Positions 13,831 to 21,620 of a stretch of DNA of 25,424 nucleotides are shown here, piece after piece. The DNA is from Elusimicrobia bacterium RIFCSPLOWO2_12_FULL_59_9 (GTDB lineage: Bacteria > Elusimicrobiota > Elusimicrobia > O2-12-FULL-59-9), in contig MGUX01000100.1 of the NCBI GenBank assembly GCA_001800185.1, positions 1 to 25,424 of the forward strand. The letters are read 5' to 3'. The notes beneath the pieces were generated by a model that ran no database searches, had not been told where the DNA came from, and worked only from the letters and a program-made list of their open reading frames with translations. The translations under genes and the position numbers were made by a program. Within the stretch, counting starts at the first letter, position 1, and each line of letters opens with the position of its first letter.

Positions 13831-14916
13831 ATGGCGCAGACATTGGAAAAGGCGAAGAAGGTCTCCCCCAGGGATTATTTCCTGAATTTAAGCCCCGGCA
13901 AACTGGCGGGGCTCAAGCAGATCACCGACGCCGGCGGGCGCTTCAAAGTTTTCGCCCTGGACCAGTCCAATTCCTTCAAGAAAGCCCTGCGCGCCATGCA
14001 TGAGCGGCAGGGAGCTCCCGCCGAGCCGGACTATGGGGAGATTCGGGACGTCAAAATGGAGATGGTGTCGTTTCTGGGCGGCTACGCGAGCGGTGTTCTT
14101 TTGGACGTCAATTACGGCGCGCGGCAATGCCTCAATACCGGCAGCCTGCCGCGCGGCGTGGGGCTCATCGTTCGCTGCGAGATGAGCCGGGACGCGGGGC
14201 TTGCCGGACAGATGGAGCCGGGCTGGAGCGTGGAAAAAATCAAGCGCATGGGCGCCGGCGCCGTGAAGCTCCTGGTCTACCTCGACACCACGGACGCCAA
14301 GAACACCCGGGCGCAGGAGGCCTTCGTCAAGCAGGTGTGGAGAGAGTGCCAGAAATGGGACATTCTGCTCATGATCGAGGAGCTTTCCTATCCCAGAAAG
14401 GGCGAGGACAAAGACGCCCCCGAATATTTGGTTCGCAAAAGCCGCAATATCCTTGAAGCCTGCAAATTGATAGGTCCCTATGCCGACATTTTGAAGCTGG
14501 AATTCCCCGGCAACTTAAAGAGCATGGGCGAGGCGGAGATCATGGATAACCTCGAAGCGTTGGACGAGGCGGCCATCCGGCCGTGGGTGCTATTGTCGGC
14601 CGGCGAGAAGTTCGACGTCTTCATCCAATACGTCGAAATGGCGATGAAGGCGGGCTCCAGCGGCTACATGGCGGGCCGGGCGATTTTCAACGAATATTTC
14701 CTTCAGGACACTCCCGCCCAGCGCCGGCAATTTTTGAAGACCACGGGCGCCCAGCGCATAGAGAAGCTCAACGAAATCATCGACCGCGAAGCGACGCCGT
14801 GGATGGACCGCTACCAACTGAGCGCCGAGGCCATGGGATCGGCGGTCCGGCCGGATTGGTATCTTGAAAAAGGCCGGAGAGCGGCCGCGCGGGAGGGCGT
14901 CCAAGGCGACTATTGA
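13831..14916 (+). CDS. LacD-like class I aldolase (tagatose/fructose 1,6-bisphosphate aldolase)
   Basis: This 361-residue protein resembles the tagatose-1,6-bisphosphate aldolase (LacD) family of class I aldolases. The likely Schiff-base lysine is Lys222 in ADILKLEFPGN, with Glu184 in IEELSY and Lys146 in AVKLLVYLD also in expected places; VFALDQSNS near residue 40 is the first barrel strand. The family cleaves tagatose- or fructose-1,6-bisphosphate to glyceraldehyde-3-phosphate and dihydroxyacetone phosphate. A perfect AAGGAGGAAATC Shine-Dalgarno precedes the ATG, the strongest in the window, suggesting high expression. The stop overlaps the start of the phosphofructokinase gene by one base, so the two enzymes are made together and probably form the cell's fructose-bisphosphate step. 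Confidence 0.85.
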   Translation: MAQTLEKAKKVSPRDYFLNLSPGKLAGLKQITDAGGRFKVFALDQSNSFKKALRAMHERQGAPAEPDYGEIRDVKMEMVSFLGGYASGVLLDVNYGARQCLNTGSLPRGVGLIVRCEMSRDAGLAGQMEPGWSVEKIKRMGAGAVKLLVYLDTTDAKNTRAQEAFVKQVWRECQKWDILLMIEELSYPRKGEDKDAPEYLVRKSRNILEACKLIGPYADILKLEFPGNLKSMGEAEIMDNLEALDEAAIRPWVLLSAGEKFDVFIQYVEMAMKAGSSGYMAGRAIFNEYFLQDTPAQRRQFLKTTGAQRIEKLNEIIDREATPWMDRYQLSAEAMGSAVRPDWYLEKGRRAAAREGVQGDY

Positions 14917-15953
14917 TGGCCAAGCGTCTGGGCATCCTCACCGGCGGCGGCGACTGCCCGGGGCTCAATCCCGCGGTGCGCGGCTGCGTGCTGCAGGCCG
15001 CGCGCCTGGGCTGGGAGTGCGCCGGTTTTTTGGACGGCTGGAAAGGGCTGGTGGAAGCGCAGTCGATCGCCCTGCGGCCCGAGGACGTCGAAGATTGGAT
15101 CAACAAGGGCGGGACTTTGCTCGGCTCTTCCCGAACCAATCCCTTCAAACGGGAGGGCGGGCCGGAGTTGTGCAGGCAAAATCTCAGGAAACTGGGCCTG
15201 GACGCCCTGGTCGCGATGGGGGGCGAGGACACTCTAGGCGTGGCCGCGCGGCTTTACCGGGAGTTCGGTTTTCCGGTCGTGGGCGTTCCCAAAACCATGG
15301 ATAACGATCTCTCCGCCACCGATTTCACTTTCGGCTTCGACACGGCGGCCACGATCGCCGTGGATGCGGCCGAGCGCCTTAAGGACACCGGCCGAAGCCA
15401 CCACCGCGCCATGGTTTTGGAGGTGATGGGACGCCATGCCGGCTGGGTGGCGCTCTACACGGGCTTGGCCAGCGGGGCCGACTTCACCGTGATTCCTGAA
15501 AAGCCCGTTTCGATCAAAGCCGTCGCCCGGGCCGTTGAAAGCGCCCACCGGCGCAAAAAGCACGCTTTGGTGGTGGCCAGCGAGGCTGTGGAACTGGAGG
15601 GGGGCGATGCGTCCCAGCCGCTCGACGAATTCGGCCATAACCTGCTCAAGCAGCGCGGCGTCGGCGAGAGGCTGGCCCGTGCCATTGAAAAAGAGACCGG
15701 CATCGAAGCCCGCTGCGCCGTCATCGGCCATATTCAACGCGGAGGTCCCCCGACTTTATTTGACCGGATTTTGGCCACCCGCGTGGGAGTCCGGGCGGCT
15801 CAGTTGGCCGACGAGAAGCGCTTCGGCGTCATGGTCGCCCTTAAAGGCAACCGGATCGAGGAGGTCTCCCTGGAGGAGGCCACCGGGAAGCTTAAGACCG
15901 TCGGCGCCGAATGGCTGGAGCTTCTGCGGTCGGTGTCCATTGACTCGCATTGA
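14916..15953 (+). CDS. 6-phosphofructokinase, pyrophosphate-dependent type
   Basis: This 345-residue protein has the group A phosphofructokinase fold: ILTGGGDCPGLNP (residues 7-19), GGEDTLGVA (102-110), PKTMDNDL (125-132) and MGRHAGW (171-177). In ATP-dependent enzymes the corresponding residues are Gly in GGDGS and Gly in PGTIDND. Here they are Asp105 and Lys126, the pair known to favour pyrophosphate as phosphoryl donor. Such enzymes run reversibly in glycolysis and gluconeogenesis. I use the ATG at 14916, which overlaps the aldolase TGA by one base; a TTG three bases upstream is also in frame. The substrate could include sedoheptulose-7-phosphate, as known for some PPi enzymes. Confidence 0.93.
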   Translation: MAKRLGILTGGGDCPGLNPAVRGCVLQAARLGWECAGFLDGWKGLVEAQSIALRPEDVEDWINKGGTLLGSSRTNPFKREGGPELCRQNLRKLGLDALVAMGGEDTLGVAARLYREFGFPVVGVPKTMDNDLSATDFTFGFDTAATIAVDAAERLKDTGRSHHRAMVLEVMGRHAGWVALYTGLASGADFTVIPEKPVSIKAVARAVESAHRRKKHALVVASEAVELEGGDASQPLDEFGHNLLKQRGVGERLARAIEKETGIEARCAVIGHIQRGGPPTLFDRILATRVGVRAAQLADEKRFGVMVALKGNRIEEVSLEEATGKLKTVGAEWLELLRSVSIDSH

Positions 15954-15961
15954 GAACGCCT

Positions 15962-16516
15962 ATGGCTGAAAACCGTCAATTCAACCGCAGCGTCATTTTA
16001 ATCAAGGAGACGCTGCAGCTTAAGTACGTGGGGTTGGTGTTCGGTTTCGTTTTGATCGCGGTGTTGGTGGTCGGCATCGATTTATACTGGACGATGATCA
16101 ACATTATCTCCCGGGAGCTGCCGGGGGCCGAGCCTCTGCTGGATAAGGTTCAGGGCGTGCTCCTGGTCAAGGTCATTTTGTACCTTGGCATTTGTTTTCT
16201 CATGTCCTTGATCGTCTCCCACAGGATCGCGGGGCCCGTCTACCGGTTTGAAAAGAGCGCCCAGTCGGTCGCCACCGGGGACCTGACGCATCGCGTGTCC
16301 CTGCGAACCGGCGACGAGTTGGGGGAGCTGCAGGATGAATTCAACCGCATGGTGGAAAGCCTCCAAATCAAGCTCAAAGAAGACCGCAACGCTCTCAAGC
16401 ATTTGAGCGCCCGTTTGGACGTCTTGTCGAAGAAATTTCAAGAGGACGCCTTTCTGCAGGAAATCCAGGCCTTGAAAACGGAACTGCAGCACATCACAAG
16501 CGGCTTTAAGCTTTGA
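15962..16516 (+). CDS. Two-helix membrane protein with HAMP domain and coiled coil
   Basis: This 184-residue protein has membrane segments at about residues 21-43 and 66-87 flanking a short periplasmic loop of about 22 residues. A HAMP domain (about 87-140: RIAGPVYRFEKSAQSVATGDLTHRV, then DELGELQDEFNRMV) and a coiled coil follow to the end. There is no kinase, cyclase or chemotaxis signalling domain, so it is a stand-alone HAMP relay or scaffold. The function is unknown. The ATG at 15962 is chosen over a TTG at 15950 that overlaps the preceding gene. It lies between phosphofructokinase and the TolC-like gene. Confidence 0.75.
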   Translation: MAENRQFNRSVILIKETLQLKYVGLVFGFVLIAVLVVGIDLYWTMINIISRELPGAEPLLDKVQGVLLVKVILYLGICFLMSLIVSHRIAGPVYRFEKSAQSVATGDLTHRVSLRTGDELGELQDEFNRMVESLQIKLKEDRNALKHLSARLDVLSKKFQEDAFLQEIQALKTELQHITSGFKL

Positions 16517-16545
16517 CCGCGCGGATCATCCCTTTGAATCGAGCT

Positions 16546-17808
16546 ATGGCCAAACGCCTTGCCGTTATTATCGCCCTGCTGTTTTTTGCCGGGCCCGCCC
16601 GCGCGCTTAGGCCGGACGCGCGGATATTCCATCTCGACGACTCCGTCCAGTTGGCGGTGCTCAACAACACGGAGCTTCTTCTCGAGGAGCAGAATATCGC
16701 CATCGCCAAGCAGCGGATCAAGGAGGCGCTGTTTTTGTTCTTTCCGGAGATCGGCATCGAGGCGAACACCACCAAATATTCCTCCCAATATCCTTTCTCG
16801 CTGCCGCCGAGCGTCGGGTCCCTGAACTTGTTCCCGTCCATCCATGACAACGTCTACACCGGCCGCGTTTCCGTGCAGCATTCTTTGCATGCCGGCCAGG
16901 GGGACACGCTGCGCCTAGCCCAGGCGGCGCTCAAGCAGGCGGAGGCCGATTACGAAGCCATCCGGCTGGACATCGCTTTTAAGACAAGCCAGGTTTTCTA
17001 CCGCCTGCTGCTGGCGCAGGAGCAGGATACGGCGGTGGCGGAACTCGCCGCCGGAGCGCGAAAACTTTTGGAGCAGCTCAAACCCTCGGGCTGGGACGAG
17101 GTGGCCGCGCAGGGAAGCTTGAGCCGGTTTCGCGCTCTGGAGGCGCGGTCCGGCCAAGACATCGTTCAGGCGCGCCTGGATTTCGCCAAAGTTCTCAATT
17201 TGGAGTTGGACGCCGATTTCCGGGTGGACGGCCGTCTGGAAACGCGGCAGGTCGCGGCCGATTTGGAAAAATCCAAAGTTTGGGCGATGGAGGTCCGGCC
17301 CGAACTCCAGGCGGAAACCTATAAAGCGGAGATGGACGCCATTTCGGTCAACTTGGCGCTGGGACGGCGCGTGCCCAGCTTGATCATCGGGGCGGGCCAG
17401 GAATTCGTGGGCTCGGACTTTCCCTTGCGCAACAACAACTGGTTTGTGACGTTCGGCGTCAGGTTCCCTTTTTCCTACGATTATTGGAGTCACGTGCGCA
17501 AGAAGCGCGCCGAACAGAGGCAGGGCCAGCTCAAGCGCTCGGAGCTGCAAGACGCGGTGCGGCTGCAGGTGATGCAGGCCTACGAAAATTTGATGTTCTG
17601 GTCCAAAGAGTGGCCGGCCCGCGAGAAAGCGTGGGATGGAATTCACGCCTCCTATGACAAGGCCGTCAAGCTCTCTCCCGGCAGGCTGGAGATGCTTCAG
17701 GGGACCCTCGTTTTGCTGGAAGCCCAGATGGAATATTTGACGGCGATCAAGGAGCACCTGTTGGCCAAAGCCGGTCTGGAGCGAGCCGTGGGCCGGACTT
17801 TGGAATAG
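16546..17808 (+). CDS. TolC-like outer-membrane efflux/secretion channel protein
   Basis: From the ATG at 16546 the protein has 420 residues with a signal peptide (MAKRLAVIIALLFFAGPARA). The mature part fits the outer membrane efflux protein pattern: HLDDSVQLAVLNNTELLLEEQNIAIAKQRIKEALFLFFPEI, then a long helical hairpin (LRLAQAALKQAEADYEAIRLDIAFKTSQVFYRLL) and the same pattern repeated in the second half. TolC-like proteins are trimeric channels for export across the outer membrane. No inner-membrane transporter or adaptor gene is nearby. An in-frame TTG at 16513 overlapping the previous stop would extend the protein by 11 residues, but the signal peptide argues for the later start. The exported patatin begins 4 bp downstream. 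Confidence 0.85.
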   Translation: MAKRLAVIIALLFFAGPARALRPDARIFHLDDSVQLAVLNNTELLLEEQNIAIAKQRIKEALFLFFPEIGIEANTTKYSSQYPFSLPPSVGSLNLFPSIHDNVYTGRVSVQHSLHAGQGDTLRLAQAALKQAEADYEAIRLDIAFKTSQVFYRLLLAQEQDTAVAELAAGARKLLEQLKPSGWDEVAAQGSLSRFRALEARSGQDIVQARLDFAKVLNLELDADFRVDGRLETRQVAADLEKSKVWAMEVRPELQAETYKAEMDAISVNLALGRRVPSLIIGAGQEFVGSDFPLRNNNWFVTFGVRFPFSYDYWSHVRKKRAEQRQGQLKRSELQDAVRLQVMQAYENLMFWSKEWPAREKAWDGIHASYDKAVKLSPGRLEMLQGTLVLLEAQMEYLTAIKEHLLAKAGLERAVGRTLE

Positions 17809-17812
17809 GCGC

Positions 17813-18889
17813 ATGCCGCGTTTTGCCTCGATTCTTTTTGCGGCCGGAGTGATTTTTTTGATCGCCGCCGCGCCTCGTCTCGCGCCACCGGCGCTTCCAT
17901 CGTCCTTGAGCTCCGCGAAAGGGCCGGCGCTACCGGGTCCCCGGAGCTCTGCGGCGGGGGCCGCGGCGACCTCCTTCGCCGCGCCCGCCGAAGGCGTCGA
18001 AAGCGAGGACCAGCTCTTTACCGAGTTTCTCTGGGAGGAGCTCAAGGAGCTGCCCGCCGGCCGGCGGCCGGAGATAGGCCTGGTTCTTTCCGGAGGCGGC
18101 GCACGGGCCGTGGCCCATGTCGGCGTCATCAAGATTCTCGAGCGGGAAGGTTTCCCGGTCGATTTGGTGACCGGGACTTCCATGGGGGCTCTGCTTGGAG
18201 CGCTCTACGCGGCCGAAACGCCGTTTGCCACTTTGGACGCCTTCGCGCGGAGCATGCAAATTTCCTCGGGCGTCGACCTGAGCGCCTTGAGCGTTCTGCG
18301 GCTCATTCTGTCGGACCGCCTTCTGTCCACCAAAAAAATCGAGACCCTTGTAAACCAATACATTGGAGATACGACTTTCGACGCCTTAAAAAAGCCGTTT
18401 GCCTGCGTCGCCATGGACATCAAGACGGGAGAGCGGATCGTGTTTCGCTCCGGGCCCGTGGCGCCGGCGGTCCGCGCCAGCGTCAACGTTCCGGGCCTTT
18501 TTGAGCCGGTGCTTTACCGTCACCGGCTTCTGGTGGACGGCGGCGTGGTGGATTATGTCCCGGCCAAACTGGCCGGCGAAATGGGCGCCGACTGGGTGCT
18601 GGCCAGCGTCACCGAAGGCGATTTCACCCGGTCGACTCTGCCCAACGTGCTTATGACGCTGGAACAAGTCATCGATATCGGCGGTTCCTTATTGGTCAAA
18701 GAGGCGCTCCAGTACGCCAATTTCGTCATCACTCCCAAAGTCGGCGACATGCGCAATTATGAGTTCGGCCGGGCCCACGGGACGGTGGATTTGGGCATCC
18801 AGGCCGCCAATGCCTCCATCGAGCCGGCCAAACGAAACCTGCTCAGGTTCTCCATGCCGTTTCTGATGAAGAAATGGTCCGCCCGATGA
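17813..18889 (+). CDS. Exported patatin-like phospholipase
   Basis: This 358-residue protein starts with a hydrophobic export signal (about residues 5-20), followed by a Pro/Ala/Ser-rich linker to about residue 60. The patatin domain runs from about 87 to 265: oxyanion loop SGGGARAVAHVG (93-104), nucleophile Ser123 in GTSMG, and catalytic Asp242 in DGG. It should hydrolyse acyl esters of phospholipids in the periplasm or outer membrane. It resembles RssA/NTE-type patatins and has no POTRA or barrel part, so it is not a PlpD-type autotransporter by itself. It sits 4 bp after the TolC-like gene and overlaps the TPR gene (ATGA), a compact three-gene unit. No Cys follows the signal, so it is not an obvious lipoprotein. 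Confidence 0.88.
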   Translation: MPRFASILFAAGVIFLIAAAPRLAPPALPSSLSSAKGPALPGPRSSAAGAAATSFAAPAEGVESEDQLFTEFLWEELKELPAGRRPEIGLVLSGGGARAVAHVGVIKILEREGFPVDLVTGTSMGALLGALYAAETPFATLDAFARSMQISSGVDLSALSVLRLILSDRLLSTKKIETLVNQYIGDTTFDALKKPFACVAMDIKTGERIVFRSGPVAPAVRASVNVPGLFEPVLYRHRLLVDGGVVDYVPAKLAGEMGADWVLASVTEGDFTRSTLPNVLMTLEQVIDIGGSLLVKEALQYANFVITPKVGDMRNYEFGRAHGTVDLGIQAANASIEPAKRNLLRFSMPFLMKKWSAR

Positions 18890-19842
18890 AAAAAATTATT
18901 TCCGCGGTCCTAATTTCGGCGATGGCGGCGCTGCTTCCGGCCTTCGCGTTCCGGACCGACAAGGCAATTGAGGAGATCGAGCGATTGCGTCAAACCGGCC
19001 AATATACGAAGGCCATCGAGCAATTGGATTCCTATCTTCTTCGGCGTTTAAGCAAACGCAGCGCCCGCGCGGCCTACTGGACTATGGGCGATTGCTATAA
19101 GAAACTCGGCCGGATGGACAAAGCCCTGGGAGTTTATCAACTCGCCATCAAGCTTCATCCCAAGGACCGGGCTTTGCTTCTGGCTTACGGCCAGTTGCTG
19201 GTGGATGCCGGGCTCTTCAATAGGGCTAAATCCTTGTTTGAGCGCGTGCTCCGGCGCCGCCCCGATGACGTCGAGGCGAATTTGGGACTGGGCCGGGTAT
19301 ACGACGGGCTCGGACTCTCGGGCAAGGCGGCCGGCTGCTACCAAATAGCCGTCTCGCGCGGAAAGGTTTCGGCGTCCGTGTACCGGCGTTTGTCCCGGGC
19401 TTTGGCGGGAGACAATCAATACGCCGCGGCCGAGCAGGCCGCTCTCAAGGCCGTTGAAATCTCCCCGGAGGCGGACGGTTGGAGGGACCTAGCCGTTTTC
19501 CAGCAGAGGCAGGGGCGCTGGAAAGATGCTTCGCTCAGTTTGGGCCGGGCCATAGCTCTTGAACCGGAGCGCAAAGACCTGCTGTTGCGCCGGGCGTTGT
19601 GGCTGCAAAAGACCGGAAAAACGGAGGAGAGCGCTGCGGCGGCGCGTGAAATTCTCAAGAACCATCCTCGCAATCCTCTGGCGTCCTGGATATTGGCTCT
19701 GACGGATTTTAAAAAGGGCGACGCCGCGGCCTCTCTTGAAAACCTGGAAAGCGCCGCTTCGCAAAAAGACGCTCCTTATCTCGCCCGCTACGCGGGTTCG
19801 ATGAAGCAATGGATCGCTGAGAATTCCGGAAGGCTGCCCTGA
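18886..19842 (+). CDS. Exported tetratricopeptide-repeat protein
   Basis: From the ATG at 18886 the protein has 318 residues with a signal peptide (MKKIISAVLISAMAALLPAFAF). About seven TPR-like repeats follow, for example AYWTMGDCYKKLGRMDKALGV and LGLGRVYDGLGLSGKAAGCY. TPR arrays mediate protein-protein contacts, so it may be a periplasmic assembly factor for the preceding patatin or channel; that is inference from position. The ATG overlaps the patatin stop as ATGA, which I prefer over an upstream ATG at 18874 because of the signal peptide. Its stop overlaps the dapF ATG by one base. Confidence 0.85.
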   Translation: MKKIISAVLISAMAALLPAFAFRTDKAIEEIERLRQTGQYTKAIEQLDSYLLRRLSKRSARAAYWTMGDCYKKLGRMDKALGVYQLAIKLHPKDRALLLAYGQLLVDAGLFNRAKSLFERVLRRRPDDVEANLGLGRVYDGLGLSGKAAGCYQIAVSRGKVSASVYRRLSRALAGDNQYAAAEQAALKAVEISPEADGWRDLAVFQQRQGRWKDASLSLGRAIALEPERKDLLLRRALWLQKTGKTEESAAAAREILKNHPRNPLASWILALTDFKKGDAAASLENLESAASQKDAPYLARYAGSMKQWIAENSGRLP

Positions 19843-20681
19843 TGCTTTTCTGGAAGCTTTCCGGCGCCGGAAACGACTTCATTTTGATAGAGGCGGGAGC
19901 CGCCCCCGGCGCCTGGCCGCGCTTGGCGCGCAGATTGTGCCAAAGAGGGACGTCGGTGGGGGCCGACGGACTTTTGGTCGTGCGCCGCGCCGCGAAGGGG
20001 CGCCCGGCGCGGCTGCGCTATTTCAACGCCGACGGCTCGGCCGCTTTTTGCGGCAACGGCTCCCGGGCGGCGGCTTGGTGGATGTACCGGCGGGGCTGGG
20101 TCAAAAAATTATTTTCTTTTGAAACCGACCGCGGCGTTTTGGAGGCTGAGATCGTGCGCGACGGGGTCGCGCGGGTCAAGATGCCTGCGGCCCGCATCCT
20201 GAGAACTTCCATCGCTTTGCGGGCCGGCGGAAAGACTTTCACCGCGCATGCCCTGCACACGGGGGTTCCCCATGTCGTAGTTCCTGTCCGCGAAGTGGAG
20301 AGCGTCGACGTGCAGACCCTGGGCCGGGCCATCCGGCGCCACCCCCTTTTTAGGCCCGAGGGAGCCAACGTCAATTTTATCGCTTTTAATGAAGCGCCGG
20401 CGCGCTTGAGAACCTACGAACGGGGCGTGGAAGCCGAGACGCTGGCGTGCGGCACGGGGGTGACCGCCTGCGCCGTGTTGGCGGTCGCTTTGGAGCTGGC
20501 CGGTTTCCCTTTCCAAGTCCGGGTCCGCAGCGGGGATGTCCTCAGCGTGGATTGCAGGGCCGGTCTCCCGGTTGCGCCCTGGGCGAAGGGGGGAGCTCGC
20601 CGCGTCGTTCCCGGCGCCGTCTTCGATCAGTTGTGGTTGGAAGGACCCGCAAAGATAGTATATACAGGTGAGATTAAGTAA
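19842..20681 (+). CDS. dapF: Diaminopimelate epimerase
   Basis: This 279-residue protein has both catalytic cysteines of DapF: Cys70 in FNADGSAAFCGNGSR and Cys203 in LACGTGVTA. The start FWKLSGAGNDFILIE and VGADGLLVV are also characteristic. It converts LL-diaminopimelate to the meso form, the lysine precursor and peptidoglycan cross-linking residue. The ATG overlaps the TPR stop by one base (TGATG), so dapF is the tail of the envelope operon. dapA follows after a 63-bp spacer filled by octanucleotide repeats. Confidence 0.97.
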   Translation: MLFWKLSGAGNDFILIEAGAAPGAWPRLARRLCQRGTSVGADGLLVVRRAAKGRPARLRYFNADGSAAFCGNGSRAAAWWMYRRGWVKKLFSFETDRGVLEAEIVRDGVARVKMPAARILRTSIALRAGGKTFTAHALHTGVPHVVVPVREVESVDVQTLGRAIRRHPLFRPEGANVNFIAFNEAPARLRTYERGVEAETLACGTGVTACAVLAVALELAGFPFQVRVRSGDVLSVDCRAGLPVAPWAKGGARRVVPGAVFDQLWLEGPAKIVYTGEIK

Positions 20682-20684
20682 TAG

Positions 20685-20732
20685 AGTGGTATAGTGGTAT
20701 AGTGGTATAGTGGTGGAGTGGTGGAGTGGTGG
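20685..20732 (+). repeat. Octanucleotide tandem repeat upstream of dapA
   Basis: Six perfect 8-bp units in a row: three agtggtat (20685-20708) followed by three agtggtgg (20709-20732). The array fills most of the dapF-dapA gap and ends against the dapA ribosome binding region ggagagg. A related array lies at 22980-23157. Confidence 0.95.
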
Positions 20733-20744
20733 AGAGGAAAGATC

Positions 20745-21620
20745 ATGTTCTCAGGATCTTTTGTCGCGTTGGTGACGCCTTTTAAAAAAGGCGAGATTGA
20801 CGAGGGTACTCTCCGGCGATTGGTGGATTTCCACCTGAAGTCCGAGACGGCGGGCTTGGTCCCATGCGGCTCGACGGGGGAGGCGGCGACGCTCAAGCCC
20901 GAGGAATATCTGCGGGTCATCCGCATCGTCGCCGAGGAGGCCGCCGGAAGGATTCCGGTCGTGCCCGGCGTGGGCAGCAACGCCACCTGGAAAACCGTGG
21001 AGGCGGTGCGGGAAGTCGGCCGGTTGAAAGTCGACGGAATGCTTGTGATCGTTCCCTACTACAACAAGCCGACGCAGGAAGGGCAGAAGCTTCATTTCGG
21101 CGAGGTGGCCAAAGCCGCGAAAGCGCCTGTCATCGTTTATAATATTCCGGGCCGCACGGGAGTCAATATGAAGCCGGAGACTCTGGCCGCGCTGGCGAAA
21201 AAACACAAGAACATTATCGGCGTCAAAGAGGCTTCCGGGGATTTGGATCAAGTGTCCGATCTGCTCAATTTGGTGGATGATCGTTTTTGCGTTTTATCCG
21301 GCGACGATTCTTTGACCCTGCCGATGCTTGCCCTGGGCGCGCAAGGCGTGATCTCGGTGGCGGCCAACGTCGCGCCCCGCGAAATGAGCCGGATGTGCCG
21401 GGCGTACCTCGGAGGCCGGGTCCAGGAGGCGCGCGGGCTGCACCGCAGGCTTTTGCCTCTCATGCGCTCGCTGTTTGTGGAAACCAATCCGATTCCGGTC
21501 AAGGCCGCTTTGGGCATGCTGAAACTGTGCGCGCCGGAATTGCGCCTGCCGTTGACGCCCTTGGCCGCGGCCCATCGGCTCCGCGTGACCGAGGTTCTCA
21601 AGGATTTGGGGTTATTTTAA
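20745..21620 (+). CDS. dapA: 4-hydroxy-tetrahydrodipicolinate synthase
   Basis: From the ATG at 20745 the protein has 291 residues, the normal DapA length. Signature residues are present: GSTGE at 42-46, Tyr132 in YNIPGRTG and the Schiff-base Lys161 in GVKEASGD. It condenses pyruvate with aspartate semialdehyde, the first committed step to lysine and meso-diaminopimelate. A GGAGAGG ribosome binding site lies 8 bp before the ATG; an in-frame GTG at 20718 inside the repeat array is less likely. The 3' end overlaps the convergent FAD protein gene by 9 bp (21612-21620). Confidence 0.97.
   Translation: MFSGSFVALVTPFKKGEIDEGTLRRLVDFHLKSETAGLVPCGSTGEAATLKPEEYLRVIRIVAEEAAGRIPVVPGVGSNATWKTVEAVREVGRLKVDGMLVIVPYYNKPTQEGQKLHFGEVAKAAKAPVIVYNIPGRTGVNMKPETLAALAKKHKNIIGVKEASGDLDQVSDLLNLVDDRFCVLSGDDSLTLPMLALGAQGVISVAANVAPREMSRMCRAYLGGRVQEARGLHRRLLPLMRSLFVETNPIPVKAALGMLKLCAPELRLPLTPLAAAHRLRVTEVLKDLGLF

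Noticed and set aside
16915..18183. 422-codon minus-strand ORF opposite the TolC-like and patatin genes
   Set aside because: It is antisense of genes with clear motifs; its length is explained by high GC content.
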